64,000 nucleotides of DNA from assembly GCF_000482365.1 (NCBI RefSeq), contig NZ_KI535308.1, forward strand, positions 28,449 through 92,448. Direction: 5' to 3'. The stretch's first letter is position 1. Every line of letters starts with the position of its first letter. Positions 16,448 through 25,130 of the stretch are shown piece by piece. Origin of the DNA: Porphyromonas uenonis DSM 23387 = JCM 13868 (GTDB lineage: Bacteria > Bacteroidota > Bacteroidia > Bacteroidales > Porphyromonadaceae). The position numbers and the translations under genes were made by a program. A model generated the notes under the pieces. It was not told the origin of the DNA, made no database searches, and saw only the letters and a program-made list of their open reading frames with translations.

Positions 16448-16619
16448 ATCTCTTTACGAGATGGAGACGCACTTGACTCGCAGTTAGTGAGAACAGGAGC
16501 TGGGACACAAAGGCTCAACGCTTAAAACCGACAAACCACATACCCAACGAGCCTATTTTCCCAACTCCTGACATTCTCTTATATGAAATCAACAGAGATC
16601 TTCTATACTATATAAAGAC

Positions 16620-18245
16620 CTACTCAAGGACAGTAAAGAAGTCCGTGAAGCTATTCCAAAACGATTTTTCAGCCATACCTAGAAGTTGCAAAGTGCGAAT
16701 AGGTTGATCTGAATAAGGGGCACGCATCATAGCGAGCATAAGAAATAGAGGCTTGCGGTCGGTGCGACCATAGTCAGGAGAGCTGGGATCTGATATACTA
16801 ACGTTTGGTAAGACGACAACAATAAAGCCATCGGACGTGCCATAGGCGACTGAGTGAGATAGAGCTGTATAGTCAGCCTTAACCCCACGCCCTTTAGCCT
16901 TGTCTCGCATAGCCCAAAGGACGAAATTCTGACGGTCGCCATAAACGGCTCCATCTAGAGGGGTGACTAGCGGGACAAACTTGCCATCGCCTTTTTCCGA
17001 ATCCCACTGTGTCAGACGGAAGAAAAACTTAGAACCCTCATTGTGGCTGTAAATCAATTTGACAATCATACGTGAGGGTACGTAGGTGGTCTTGTCAGAA
17101 GAGTACTGCTTCCCATTGATAATGATAGACTTGGTGACACCAGTCTCAGGTAGCCCTTTGACAGGTAAGTCAGAGGCAGGTACGACAAAGCAACCATTCT
17201 TGTCGGTCTGGTATCTCTTGTCAGGTATACGGGGTAAGCCACTAATAGTGGCGAAGGGAACTGGCACAGAATCGGGGGAGAGACACTGATAGAGACAAGC
17301 TCCATCTTCTATACGTACGCCATTGGCGACCACCGTTTTCTTTTCGTTTGTTGTGGGATCAGTATAAGTCACCTCTGGAGACTTGCTAATGAGTAATACT
17401 TCGTACTTGCCTTGCTTTTTGAGGGCTGGGACAAGAACTCCGTCGGGATATTGGGGAGTAATAGGAGCAGGAGGTGCTGGGACTGGAGTTTTTACCCCGT
17501 CGATGTAGTAGTACCCATCAACTATAGTTACCACAGGTTTATGTCCAGGCTTGATAACAATACCAGTGTCCGCCCCATTGATATAGTAATTACCATTTTC
17601 TCCGAGAGCTACGTCTCCTATTGGTGGAATACTGCTCTCGTCAGGTTGGGGGTGGACAGGTACGGAGGTTTTTACTCCATCAAGGTAGTAGTACCCGTCA
17701 ACTATAGTCACTACAGGCGTGTGATTAGGGTCTGTAATAGCAATGCCGGTGTCAAAGCCATTGATATAGTAATTACCATTTTCTCCGTGAGTAACAACTG
17801 CCGATGAATCAGAAGGGCTGTCTCCTCCCCCAACTGAATTATCAGACAAGTTAAACTCTAATACTAGATTTTGCTCCTGACCAGCGTCATCAGACACGAC
17901 CAATTCGATGGTGTGCTGATTACCCTCTTTAGGAGTATAATATAGGCGGAAGTCGCCTACGGCTAAGTCGTAATTATCGTTGTCGGCAAGCTCAACACCA
18001 CCAACATTCAGTAGGAGGCATCCCTTGCCGCTACGTTGAAACTTACGTATGTAGTACTTGCGAGTGACAAAGAGCTTCTGTGGAGTGAGCTTACATCTCA
18101 CCTCCACTGCCTGCCCTTTAGTCGCATCTTGATGGTATGGCATCAGCTCTACCTCAAAGGGGTAGACCTCCTGCACATCAACCTCTCTAGAGCAAGCTCC
18201 TAGTAGCATTGCTAGCAGGATCGGTAGGATAAAGTATCTATTCAT
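16620..18245 (-). CDS. traQ: TraQ-type conjugal transfer lipoprotein with large C-terminal extension
   Basis: A 541-residue lipoprotein (lipobox LLGAC). Residues about 22-135 match the TraQ / DUF3872 pattern: VQEVYPFEVELMP, KGQAVEVRCKL, YYIRKFQRSGKGCLL, FRLYYTPKEGN, VVSDDAGQ. Ordinary TraQ ends there at about 150 residues. Here follow two copies of a ~60-residue repeat with GENGNYYING, DTGI and VVTIVDGYYY.DGVKT, then a ~270-residue C-terminal domain of unknown fold. It is the last gene of the tra operon, 11 bp after traO. The extension could be exposed on the mating surface, which is inference. Confidence 0.85.
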   Translation of the reverse strand: MNRYFILPILLAMLLGACSREVDVQEVYPFEVELMPYHQDATKGQAVEVRCKLTPQKLFVTRKYYIRKFQRSGKGCLLLNVGGVELADNDNYDLAVGDFRLYYTPKEGNQHTIELVVSDDAGQEQNLVLEFNLSDNSVGGGDSPSDSSAVVTHGENGNYYINGFDTGIAITDPNHTPVVTIVDGYYYLDGVKTSVPVHPQPDESSIPPIGDVALGENGNYYINGADTGIVIKPGHKPVVTIVDGYYYIDGVKTPVPAPPAPITPQYPDGVLVPALKKQGKYEVLLISKSPEVTYTDPTTNEKKTVVANGVRIEDGACLYQCLSPDSVPVPFATISGLPRIPDKRYQTDKNGCFVVPASDLPVKGLPETGVTKSIIINGKQYSSDKTTYVPSRMIVKLIYSHNEGSKFFFRLTQWDSEKGDGKFVPLVTPLDGAVYGDRQNFVLWAMRDKAKGRGVKADYTALSHSVAYGTSDGFIVVVLPNVSISDPSSPDYGRTDRKPLFLMLAMMRAPYSDQPIRTLQLLGMAEKSFWNSFTDFFTVLE

Positions 18246-18256
18246 AGTCTGTAGTT

Positions 18257-18889
18257 TTAGAAGTTAAATCGGAAGCCCATTGTGGCTAGAGGCCGAAATA
18301 GGTTAAGCTGGGAGCCGACTAAGAAGTTTCCATCACCACGTATCGTCAGGAGCCAATTGTCTGTAAGAAAGATTTCTGCTGATAGATGAGCAGAGCCTCC
18401 ATAGACAAAGTGGGAGCGAGAGCGTATGGTGGCTCCATTGCTTAGGTCATACTGTCGTCTATTAACGTCCTCGTAGCCACATAGCGCAGACAAGCCAGCG
18501 TAAAGCAGGAAGGTGTGGGTGTAGTCAGAGAGTATTGGGTACATATAGCCAGCTTTGAAGAGGTAATCCTCTACAGGTATAGAGTAGCTATTGGTCAAAG
18601 CATCAGAATAGGATCTCTTGTCGTGACTATACTCCATTCCTACCACGAGGTAGTCAGCGTGGAAGAAGTAGTGCGTATAGTCTATCCGAGCCGACCAATT
18701 GCCCCATTGGACAAATGGAGTCTCGTTGGTTAGCGGTACCCCACCCGATAGAATTAATCCATCTTGGTGGGGTATGGCACGTTGTGCCTTGCTTACACTT
18801 GGCAGAGCCAACAGTAATAGGCACAACAAAGCTACAGGAAGGCTAGTCAGCCTCCCATAGCGTATCGGATTATTGATTGTCATAGTCAT
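18257..18889 (-). CDS. traO: Conjugal transfer protein TraO (outer-membrane beta-barrel)
   Basis: A 210-residue exported protein with a signal peptide ending SVSKAQ and a small outer-membrane barrel with alternating strands (WSARIDYTHYFFHADYLVVGMEYSH ... SAHLSAEIFLTDNWLLTIRGDGNFL) closing on aromatic FRFNF. Size and position between traN and traQ fit TraO of Bacteroides conjugative transposons. It presumably forms part of the outer-membrane portion of the transfer channel. Gaps of 11 bp on both sides indicate one transcript. Confidence 0.88.
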   Translation of the reverse strand: MTMTINNPIRYGRLTSLPVALLCLLLLALPSVSKAQRAIPHQDGLILSGGVPLTNETPFVQWGNWSARIDYTHYFFHADYLVVGMEYSHDKRSYSDALTNSYSIPVEDYLFKAGYMYPILSDYTHTFLLYAGLSALCGYEDVNRRQYDLSNGATIRSRSHFVYGGSAHLSAEIFLTDNWLLTIRGDGNFLVGSQLNLFRPLATMGFRFNF

Positions 18890-18900
18890 AAATCAGGGGA

Positions 18901-19830
18901 CTAAAAGCGTAGTTCGAGGTCATCAATAGCTCTAGCCCTTACGAGGTCTTTATTGTCTACTGTAAAGGTTAGGGTGCGACCTCCATTAAGCTCGTGGAGG
19001 GATATTTCGAGGATTTTACCCTCAGGTAGTGAAAACGCTTCGAGAGCGTATATCGAGCGCAACTCGCTCTTAGGAGCAACAACAGCAAGGTCGTTGTAAG
19101 CTCGTAGTGGCTGGAGGATAGTTTCCTGTATAGCTGTCTGCTTTGTCACCGCCTTGTCTACTACCTTGAAGGTTACGTAGTCAATCTGGTAACGCATATT
19201 GGTTGTGTTGCGAATAGAGGTGTGGAAGTAGAGTAAGCCGTTGTGGGTATAAACCCCTTTGAGACCAAACTGCATACCAAACTGCTTGGCAGATATATGC
19301 TTGACTAGTCGCTTGTTCTGCTTGTGTATCGTAGACATAAGTAGTCGTACCAATGTTGGGGTCTCATTGCCAAGCTCCTTGAAGTATATATCCGCCTTAT
19401 TCGACGGTAGATTACCCTCACTGGCGTGCAGGAAGTCCACCATCTCTAGAGACAGCTTCTCAGGCTCGTTGGCATACTTCACGTTAAAAACATAAAAAGA
19501 GCCATCGTTGCAAATTACAGACAGATTGGTCTCTGTCTCAAAGTCCTTGACAGACGCTTTGACGCGAAGAACATTTTCTGCACTTTCTGCCCTACTAGCG
19601 ACTATGTTAGCACTCCCTAAGTCTACATAGCGTATTGGCGCAGGGAAGATAAGATGTGAGGTCTTGTCGAAGGTAACCTCTAGTCCATAGGGGATAACGG
19701 TACGACCATCAGGCATACCTCTAGTCAAGCCTTGATACAGGTCGCCTGACGACTGAGCGTGAGCGGTGGAGAAGGCGCCAGCTCCTAGTGTCAGGAGGGC
19801 GAAAATGATAGAGAATAAAGTCTTGTTCAT
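18901..19830 (-). CDS. traN: Conjugal transfer protein TraN (VirB9-like)
   Basis: A 309-residue exported protein; the start at 19830 (MNKTLFSIIFALL) is chosen because it gives a proper signal peptide ending STAHAQ, whereas the longer frame reads through an intergenic repeat. Signature segments are VIPYGLEVTFDKTSHLIFPAPIRYVDLGS and NVLRVKA followed by an N-terminal VirB9-type beta domain, with a second beta domain (GVYTHNGLLYFHTSIRNTTN). In the channel it would bridge inner-membrane TraM and outer-membrane parts. Confidence 0.9.
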   Translation of the reverse strand: MNKTLFSIIFALLTLGAGAFSTAHAQSSGDLYQGLTRGMPDGRTVIPYGLEVTFDKTSHLIFPAPIRYVDLGSANIVASRAESAENVLRVKASVKDFETETNLSVICNDGSFYVFNVKYANEPEKLSLEMVDFLHASEGNLPSNKADIYFKELGNETPTLVRLLMSTIHKQNKRLVKHISAKQFGMQFGLKGVYTHNGLLYFHTSIRNTTNMRYQIDYVTFKVVDKAVTKQTAIQETILQPLRAYNDLAVVAPKSELRSIYALEAFSLPEGKILEISLHELNGGRTLTFTVDNKDLVRARAIDDLELRF

Positions 19831-19868
19831 TGTATTGTTGATGTTTGGATATTGGACGATTGAATGCT

Positions 19869-19945
19869 TCCAACCGAGGAACCGAAGAGTTCCAACGGAG
19901 GAACTAAAAAGTTCCTCCCGAGGAATTTCCACATTCCACGGAGGG
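19869..19945. repeat. Palindromic GGAGGAA-type repeat between traM and traN
   Basis: Several imperfect inverted units of the form GTTCCnnCGGAGGAAC occur in tandem (ACCGAGGAACC, GTTCCAACGGAGGAAC, GTTCCTCCCGAGGAA, TTCCACGGAGG). They belong to the same loose family as the motifs in the MITE copies and the 22-bp array, but no terminal repeats are seen here. Located inside the tra operon, they may fold in the mRNA. Confidence 0.7.
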
Positions 19946-19952
19946 AAAGAGA

Positions 19953-21203
19953 TTAGCCTTGCTGAGATTTGTCATAGAGGTAGAGCTGATAGCCAGCCTT
20001 AATCTTGATTTTCACCTCACCTGCCTTCGAACGCAAATAATTGCCTCCTGAGCGTATGAGACCGTTTGAGACGTTAGCTAAGATTTGATCCTTACCACTT
20101 TGCTGTATAGAAATACCTCCCGTGGCAGTCTCTGCTAGTCCCTCTCCAAGAGCCTTAAGACCTACAGCTTCGGTGCTTAGCGGGACATAAAGTCCCTCTT
20201 GCCCATTGAGATCAAAGGCGGATAAGTCTACTCCTATAATCCGCTCTTTATACTCGATGGAGGTGACTTTGAGCTGTAGTCGATTACCCGAGAGGTTTGA
20301 CTTAGCCACTATGATAGTCCCTTTAGGTACCATCACAGAGCCTATCTGTATATCCTCCATAAGACGCATTTTGACATCATCGCCTAGCTTGATGGTCTTG
20401 GTCTCATCGATGATAGCTCGCATCGTGTTCTTGGCAACAGCCTCACTACGCAACGAGCCTACAGATGTGGTAAAGCGGTTCTGTAGCAAAGCCTCGTGCG
20501 CCTGCTGGCTAGAGGCATCTCTACCTGATTGAGATAGTGTAGAGACCACTGAGGTGTCTACAGTCTTGGCACCAACAGCGTCAAAGCTGACTGGAGCATT
20601 GGGATCCTTTGGAGGTTCAGGAGCGGGAGCAGGGGGTGCTGGCTTATAAGCATTGTTGTATATATCGTTTGCAGCGATCTGCCTATCCTTGATTTCACCT
20701 AGCTGGGTAAGATACTCACGCTCTTCGGCTAGGTCTTGTTTTTCACGCTCTAGCGAAACTAGTTGCTCTTCGAGGCGAGATATACGATCTTCCTCCTCTT
20801 GCTCACGAGCAAACTGAGCATACATCTCTTGAGAAGACTGATACCCCTCATCATCGTAAGGGTCGTACTCCTCATTGCGGGTATAGCGACGACTTGTATA
20901 TTCAATAGAATCATCGGCATTGTCCTGCTCGTCATAGAGCCGTTGGAGTCGTGGATCGACTTGCTCCTCATCAAGACTGACAAGGTCTGATCCCTTATAG
21001 GCTGATAACTTATCCTCAGGGAGCTTGGCTACATCAGCGTCAGGGACATTGGTGATGAGCTGTCCATTACCGCCTTTATCCTCCTTATTGAGGTAAGGAC
21101 GAAGTATCATATACAATGCTCCGACAAAGATGACGGAGATAATGGCCATCACTAGCCATTGCTTGAGCTTAGCCTTGTCAGGAGCTTTCTTGTTTGTATC
21201 CAT
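19953..21203 (-). CDS. traM: Conjugal transfer protein TraM (VirB10-like)
   Basis: A 416-residue protein with one N-terminal membrane segment (LVMAIISVIFVGALYMIL, about residues 17-34), an acidic and coiled-coil region (SRLEEQLVSLEREKQDLAEE), a proline-rich stretch (PAPPAPAPEPPKDPN), and a C-terminal VirB10-type beta domain (VMVPKGTIIVAKSNLSGNRLQLKV ...). Length and order match TraM. It spans the envelope and anchors the channel to the inner membrane. Confidence 0.92.
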   Translation of the reverse strand: MDTNKKAPDKAKLKQWLVMAIISVIFVGALYMILRPYLNKEDKGGNGQLITNVPDADVAKLPEDKLSAYKGSDLVSLDEEQVDPRLQRLYDEQDNADDSIEYTSRRYTRNEEYDPYDDEGYQSSQEMYAQFAREQEEEDRISRLEEQLVSLEREKQDLAEEREYLTQLGEIKDRQIAANDIYNNAYKPAPPAPAPEPPKDPNAPVSFDAVGAKTVDTSVVSTLSQSGRDASSQQAHEALLQNRFTTSVGSLRSEAVAKNTMRAIIDETKTIKLGDDVKMRLMEDIQIGSVMVPKGTIIVAKSNLSGNRLQLKVTSIEYKERIIGVDLSAFDLNGQEGLYVPLSTEAVGLKALGEGLAETATGGISIQQSGKDQILANVSNGLIRSGGNYLRSKAGEVKIKIKAGYQLYLYDKSQQG

Positions 21204-21204
21204 A

Positions 21205-21408
21205 TCATTTAATGATGTTGATTGTGATTACTAGAAGAAAAACAGCTAGGTAGACACCCATAGAGATAAACGTTAGTCGTTTACGCTCTTCTGGCGTTAG
21301 CTTGTCACACCACGCTTTGAGTCGGTTGATCTGTTTTTTCACCCAACCAAACTTTTCATTTTCAGGCATGGTACTGGCACTACCGGGGGAGGGTACGTCT
21401 TGTTTCAT
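21205..21408 (-). CDS. traL: Conjugal transfer protein TraL
   Basis: A 67-residue membrane protein with basic N-terminal part (KKQINRLKAWCDKLTPEERKRL) and one C-terminal transmembrane segment (ISMGVYLAVFLLVITINII), the usual pattern of TraL. It sits 1 bp from traM. The start at 21408 overlaps traK by 29 bp; an internal start at 21369 would give 54 residues and remove the overlap. Confidence 0.85.
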   Translation of the reverse strand: MKQDVPSPGSASTMPENEKFGWVKKQINRLKAWCDKLTPEERKRLTFISMGVYLAVFLLVITINIIK

Positions 21409-22003
21409 TGTTGATTACTCTAAACTTAGTGATTAGGAAGCCCTGTGGGTTGCGGTCACTACGTACCGTGTTGAGTAGGGAGCAGGCGGTCACAAGCGAT
21501 CGCTCTGTAACATTGCTCCTACGATAAATAGTCTGTGTGCCGTAGACAACAGCCTCATAGGGGTAGACATTAAAGTCACAGGAGATAGAATCCACCGTCA
21601 ACACCTGAGAAGTGTTTGTCGAGATGAGACGATTATAATACTTCTCCTCTTGCAAGTCGGTGTAGTAGTTATAAGCAGATTCGTCTGCCATATCCAACGC
21701 ACGACTGATATTGCTCTGTATCGCTTGCGATTCAGGAGCCAGTGTAAAGAACAATTCGTGAAATCGTCTGAGATGCTCACGAGCCTCTACAGGACGATTA
21801 GCTTCTACATCTTGCGACAGCGCAAGGATTAGAGACTTGCCTTGGTCAAGGACATAGATCTTCTCCCGTTGCTTATTCGCAAAGCTATAAGCACTTACGA
21901 GAGAGCTTATAGCAACGCCCATACACAATAGTGCAAAGACTATTGTGTACAGACGTATGCGCTTGAAGCTACTCTCTATATTGCGTAGGCTCTTGAACTC
22001 CAT
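21380..22003 (-). CDS. traK: Conjugal transfer protein TraK (VirB8-like)
   Basis: A 207-residue bitopic inner-membrane protein: short cytoplasmic part (EFKSLRNIESSFKRIR), membrane segment LYTIVFALLCMGVAISSLVSAY, then a periplasmic domain with FANKQREKIYVLDQGKSLILAL, as in TraK of Bacteroides elements. It lies 6 bp after traJ. It is expected to nucleate assembly of the channel. Confidence 0.92.
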   Translation of the reverse strand: MEFKSLRNIESSFKRIRLYTIVFALLCMGVAISSLVSAYSFANKQREKIYVLDQGKSLILALSQDVEANRPVEAREHLRRFHELFFTLAPESQAIQSNISRALDMADESAYNYYTDLQEEKYYNRLISTNTSQVLTVDSISCDFNVYPYEAVVYGTQTIYRRSNVTERSLVTACSLLNTVRSDRNPQGFLITKFRVINNETRRTLPR

Positions 22004-22009
22004 ACAGCT

Positions 22010-23023
22010 TTATTTTTTGAGCTTAGAACGAAGAAAGGAGGCCGCCTTTTGAGTGCCTTGAGCTCCTAGAGCGACGGCTCCACCTGCTACAGCTCCAGCT
22101 TTAGCAGCTCCACGAGACCCCATTGAGGTGAGGGTACGGGTCAAGCCACCACCGCCACCACCAGCCTCTACAATCCACCCTGAGACAGTCGGAACGGTTG
22201 TAAAGGCTACTAAGCCGATGATGTAGAAGATGATAATAAACCATGTGTCTGCACCCTCACCACTTTGTATGGCTAGCGTCTGAGCATTGCACATTTGTAT
22301 TTCTATACTGTTGAGCATCACTTGTAAGATATTCGCGACAGGCAACCATAGAGACAGATGGATATAGCGTGCTATCCACGAGACTAATCCCTGCTGGAAG
22401 CCATCAAAAATGGCAAAAGCAAACACGATTGGTCCGAGAATAGTCAAGATCAAAATCATAAAGGAGGAAACTGTGTACAGGATAAGCTTAGCACACTCCA
22501 TCACCCACTTGAGGAAGTCTCGCAAAAGATTGATGAACCAGCTTTTAACTTCGTACTTAGCGGTTTCCCAGTCTATCAGTGATGTAGGATCTTTGATTGC
22601 ATCTACGGTCTTCTCTACAAAGCCTTTCTCGGATTGTTCAGCTTGTCGCTCGGCTTCCTTGCGAGCAAGCTCCTGCTTTTCGGCATCATCAAGAGACTTA
22701 CGAGCTTGCTCTAGTTCGGAGCGGTTTGACTCAGCAACAGCCTCTGTGCTTTGCTGTATAGCTCCAACAACACTATCCATAAAACTGGTTACCCAAGAGA
22801 AGTTCATAATAAGTAATCCTATGACGAACGGACGCAAGAGCGGAAAAACATCTATTGGTTCAGCATTAGCCATTGACCGCCACACTCGATATGCAATATA
22901 GAGCAAGGCTCCTAAAGCACCTAGCGAGGTGGCTAGTGTCATATAGTTATTTAGATTAGCAGTTATAATAGCTTCTCTGACCTTGTCTAACTGCTCATAT
23001 AGATTTACAAAGCTATCATTCAT
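22010..23023 (-). CDS. traJ: Conjugal transfer protein TraJ (VirB6-like polytopic)
   Basis: A 337-residue polytopic inner-membrane protein. Hydrophobic segments are at about 28-45, 78-100, 175-210, 220-240 and 265-285; a charged helix (ELEQARKSLDDAEKQELARKEAERQ) separates the first two from the rest. The C-terminus is glycine-rich with GGGGGG and alanine/glycine tail. This arrangement is that of TraJ. The ATG overlaps the last base of traI, so the genes are translationally coupled. Confidence 0.92.
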   Translation of the reverse strand: MNDSFVNLYEQLDKVREAIITANLNNYMTLATSLGALGALLYIAYRVWRSMANAEPIDVFPLLRPFVIGLLIMNFSWVTSFMDSVVGAIQQSTEAVAESNRSELEQARKSLDDAEKQELARKEAERQAEQSEKGFVEKTVDAIKDPTSLIDWETAKYEVKSWFINLLRDFLKWVMECAKLILYTVSSFMILILTILGPIVFAFAIFDGFQQGLVSWIARYIHLSLWLPVANILQVMLNSIEIQMCNAQTLAIQSGEGADTWFIIIFYIIGLVAFTTVPTVSGWIVEAGGGGGGLTRTLTSMGSRGAAKAGAVAGGAVALGAQGTQKAASFLRSKLKK

Positions 23024-23625
23024 TACTTATAACCATTTAGCTTGTCAAATAGGCGTTGCGTCCCTGCTTCTTTGGCTCTGTACTCGCTTATACGATCGTA
23101 TTTGTACACAATGCGATAAGCTTGATTACGGAGTGCGATTACTTCGTCGCAAAGGCGATCAATCATCATTAACTTCGATTCAGCAGTAAGATTAGGACGG
23201 CCATCATCTTTGCTTGGGGTATATCTTCCATAGTTGCCAATTTCACTAAGAACATCAGTAGCTTCACTAAGAGTCAAAGACAAAGCATCAAAACAACTCA
23301 ACTTTTCGAAATCATAGAGATATTTGTTGTTGCGATACTTACGTAGTACTATGTCTGGAAGTCGGGATATATCTTTTAGAGCTTTTCCTGCGTCTTTGAC
23401 CTGCTTAAGACCTTTTGAAAAATCCCTGATTTTACCATATGTAGCAAGAAGCTCTTCTGCCTCTTTCTTATACTGTTTGAGATCTTGCAAGGATTGCTCA
23501 ATGGTTTTCGCAAGAATTGCAGGGTCGCTTACGACAAATTGAGCTTTAGCAGGTAGCCCTGCTCCAAGGAGGAGCAGAGCTGTAGTTATGACGGCTGTAA
23601 GCCATCGGACGTGATTACGTTTCAT
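23023..23625 (-). CDS. traI: Conjugal transfer protein TraI (DUF4141)
   Basis: A 200-residue exported protein with signal peptide ending GLPAKAQ and a helical mature part: FVVSDPAILAKTIEQSLQDL, coiled-coil KQYKKEAEELLATYGKI, and a C-terminal helix pair. It is the Bacteroides TraI of the transfer cluster, not the relaxase called TraI in Gram-negative plasmids. Here it follows a terminator rather than traG, so it probably opens a second transcription block or depends on read-through. Confidence 0.88.
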   Translation of the reverse strand: MKRNHVRWLTAVITTALLLLGAGLPAKAQFVVSDPAILAKTIEQSLQDLKQYKKEAEELLATYGKIRDFSKGLKQVKDAGKALKDISRLPDIVLRKYRNNKYLYDFEKLSCFDALSLTLSEATDVLSEIGNYGRYTPSKDDGRPNLTAESKLMMIDRLCDEVIALRNQAYRIVYKYDRISEYRAKEAGTQRLFDKLNGYK

Positions 23626-23679
23626 ACAATTGAGGAATTAGTATTTGAAAGAAGGTGTGTTGATTATCAGTTGCAAGGA

Positions 23680-23728
23680 CAAAGTCCTTTCCAGCTCTGC
23701 TCCTAAAGCGGAGCTGGAAAGGACTTTG
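23680..23728. terminator. Long perfect hairpin inside the tra cluster
   Basis: CAAAGTCCTTTCCAGCTC (23680-23697) is the exact reverse complement of GAGCTGGAAAGGACTTTG (23711-23728); loop 13 nt. It begins directly at the stop codon of the lipoprotein gene 23729-25084 and separates it from traI. Confidence 0.85.
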
Positions 23729-25084
23729 TTATTGACCTTTATAATACCAACGACAAGTGACAATCGAAGATTTATTCTTTATGGGTATAGAAAGAACATT
23801 CGCAGGGTAGTCTGTATCAACTGGGGCTTGTTTCGCATCTAGTTCGGTTAAACGAAGTCCATTATAAGCCCACCCAGCTAACCCGATAGGTGTAATCTCT
23901 ACTTGTGACTGAGTTGGTACAGCTACAATCTCATACGGAGGTATATCTGTGCTTTCACCTCCATAGCGAGCGAGTACTCTAAAGGGGCGATAAGGAGGCT
24001 TGACGTTTATATAACCATGCTCACTGCTTGTCTGCGTTTGGGAAGGATATGCGAGGTACGCAAATCCATTTGCAAGAGTGTAGCGCAGATTAAATGTAGG
24101 AGAGACTCCATCTACCTGCCAACTACGATTTGAATAACTCGTCCCAGCGTAAGTTAAAGTAGCTACTAAAGGACTCATCGCAGCCTCATCTAGAATGAAG
24201 CGAACTGATGTGCCAACTCGGACTTCTGGATAGGATATATCCCATTCTCCTTGAGGGGTTCGTGATGTTAACTCAGGGGTGAGTAGTTCACCATTTTCAG
24301 TCTCTACTTTAGGGAGAAACTTCTGAAAAAGCTCAAGATCCGATAACGTGTAATTAGAGTGTCTTTGGTATAGAGAAACGAGATCACTCCGTTGAAGCAA
24401 AAAATGAATACGACGCATTGGATTCTCTTCTGTAAAAGTAACCCGTATAGCAGTATTCTCTGAGACTACAAAACTCTTACTGGACAGGATATCCACTTTG
24501 TTTGCCGTCAGTGCCACTAGCTCCCAGCCATCGGCTGGTGTAGCCGATACTGTTAGCTCAGTACCTGCGGGTACTCGCTTGAGGTCCTTGGCTCCACGGA
24601 CGATTAGCTCGCCCTCACCCTCTTGTGAAGTCTCAATGTTGTAGGTGTCATCGGCATTGATTGTCCACGTTGCCTCTTTGCTTACAGCTTTAGGGGCATC
24701 GTTGGTGATGGTTACTTTGACTGTATTGCCCACAAGCTGCTTGGCTTGGTAGGTCAAGCTAAGGTTCGTTAGAGACGAAAGCGGGATAGGGGTACCAGTC
24801 TTAACACGCTTTCCAAGGAAGTGAAGAGTGCCGAGAGTTTCGTCATAAGTAAAGCTAGCGCTATACTTAGTTGGACGAGGACACTCGACCTCTTGTTCTG
24901 AGACTAAGATCTGGGTGTTAACCAGCTGTTCCTCACGCTCTATATGAGCGTACGTGGGAGAGCAAGACACGGAAAAATCCATTTCTTGCTCTAGAGGCTT
25001 AAGGTCGTCCTGGCAACTGCTCGCAAACAGCAGAGCTGATAGAGACGCTAGGACGAAGAATAATGTTTTGATTGTTTGGATCAT
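23729..25084 (-). CDS. Inserted lipoprotein with one InlB-type (Flg_new_2-like) repeat
   Basis: A 451-residue lipoprotein (lipobox FASSC). Residues about 30-140 form a beta domain whose pattern (PRPTKYSASFTYDETLGTLHF ... SLTYQAKQLVGNTVKVTITND) recalls the TraQ domain. Next is one divergent InlB B-repeat (GEGELIVRGAKDL ... PADGWELVALTANKVDILSSKSFVV), then a unique ~220-residue C-terminal half. Paralogous in its first half to the next gene upstream. It lies between traG and traI, where standard elements have no such gene, and is closed by a hairpin. Likely a surface adhesin or entry factor; unproven. Confidence 0.78.
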   Translation of the reverse strand: MIQTIKTLFFVLASLSALLFASSCQDDLKPLEQEMDFSVSCSPTYAHIEREEQLVNTQILVSEQEVECPRPTKYSASFTYDETLGTLHFLGKRVKTGTPIPLSSLTNLSLTYQAKQLVGNTVKVTITNDAPKAVSKEATWTINADDTYNIETSQEGEGELIVRGAKDLKRVPAGTELTVSATPADGWELVALTANKVDILSSKSFVVSENTAIRVTFTEENPMRRIHFLLQRSDLVSLYQRHSNYTLSDLELFQKFLPKVETENGELLTPELTSRTPQGEWDISYPEVRVGTSVRFILDEAAMSPLVATLTYAGTSYSNRSWQVDGVSPTFNLRYTLANGFAYLAYPSQTQTSSEHGYINVKPPYRPFRVLARYGGESTDIPPYEIVAVPTQSQVEITPIGLAGWAYNGLRLTELDAKQAPVDTDYPANVLSIPIKNKSSIVTCRWYYKGQ

Positions 25085-25130
25085 TGTATATGTTATTTAA
25101 GAGTGAATTATTTACGTGTTTAGTGTTTAC

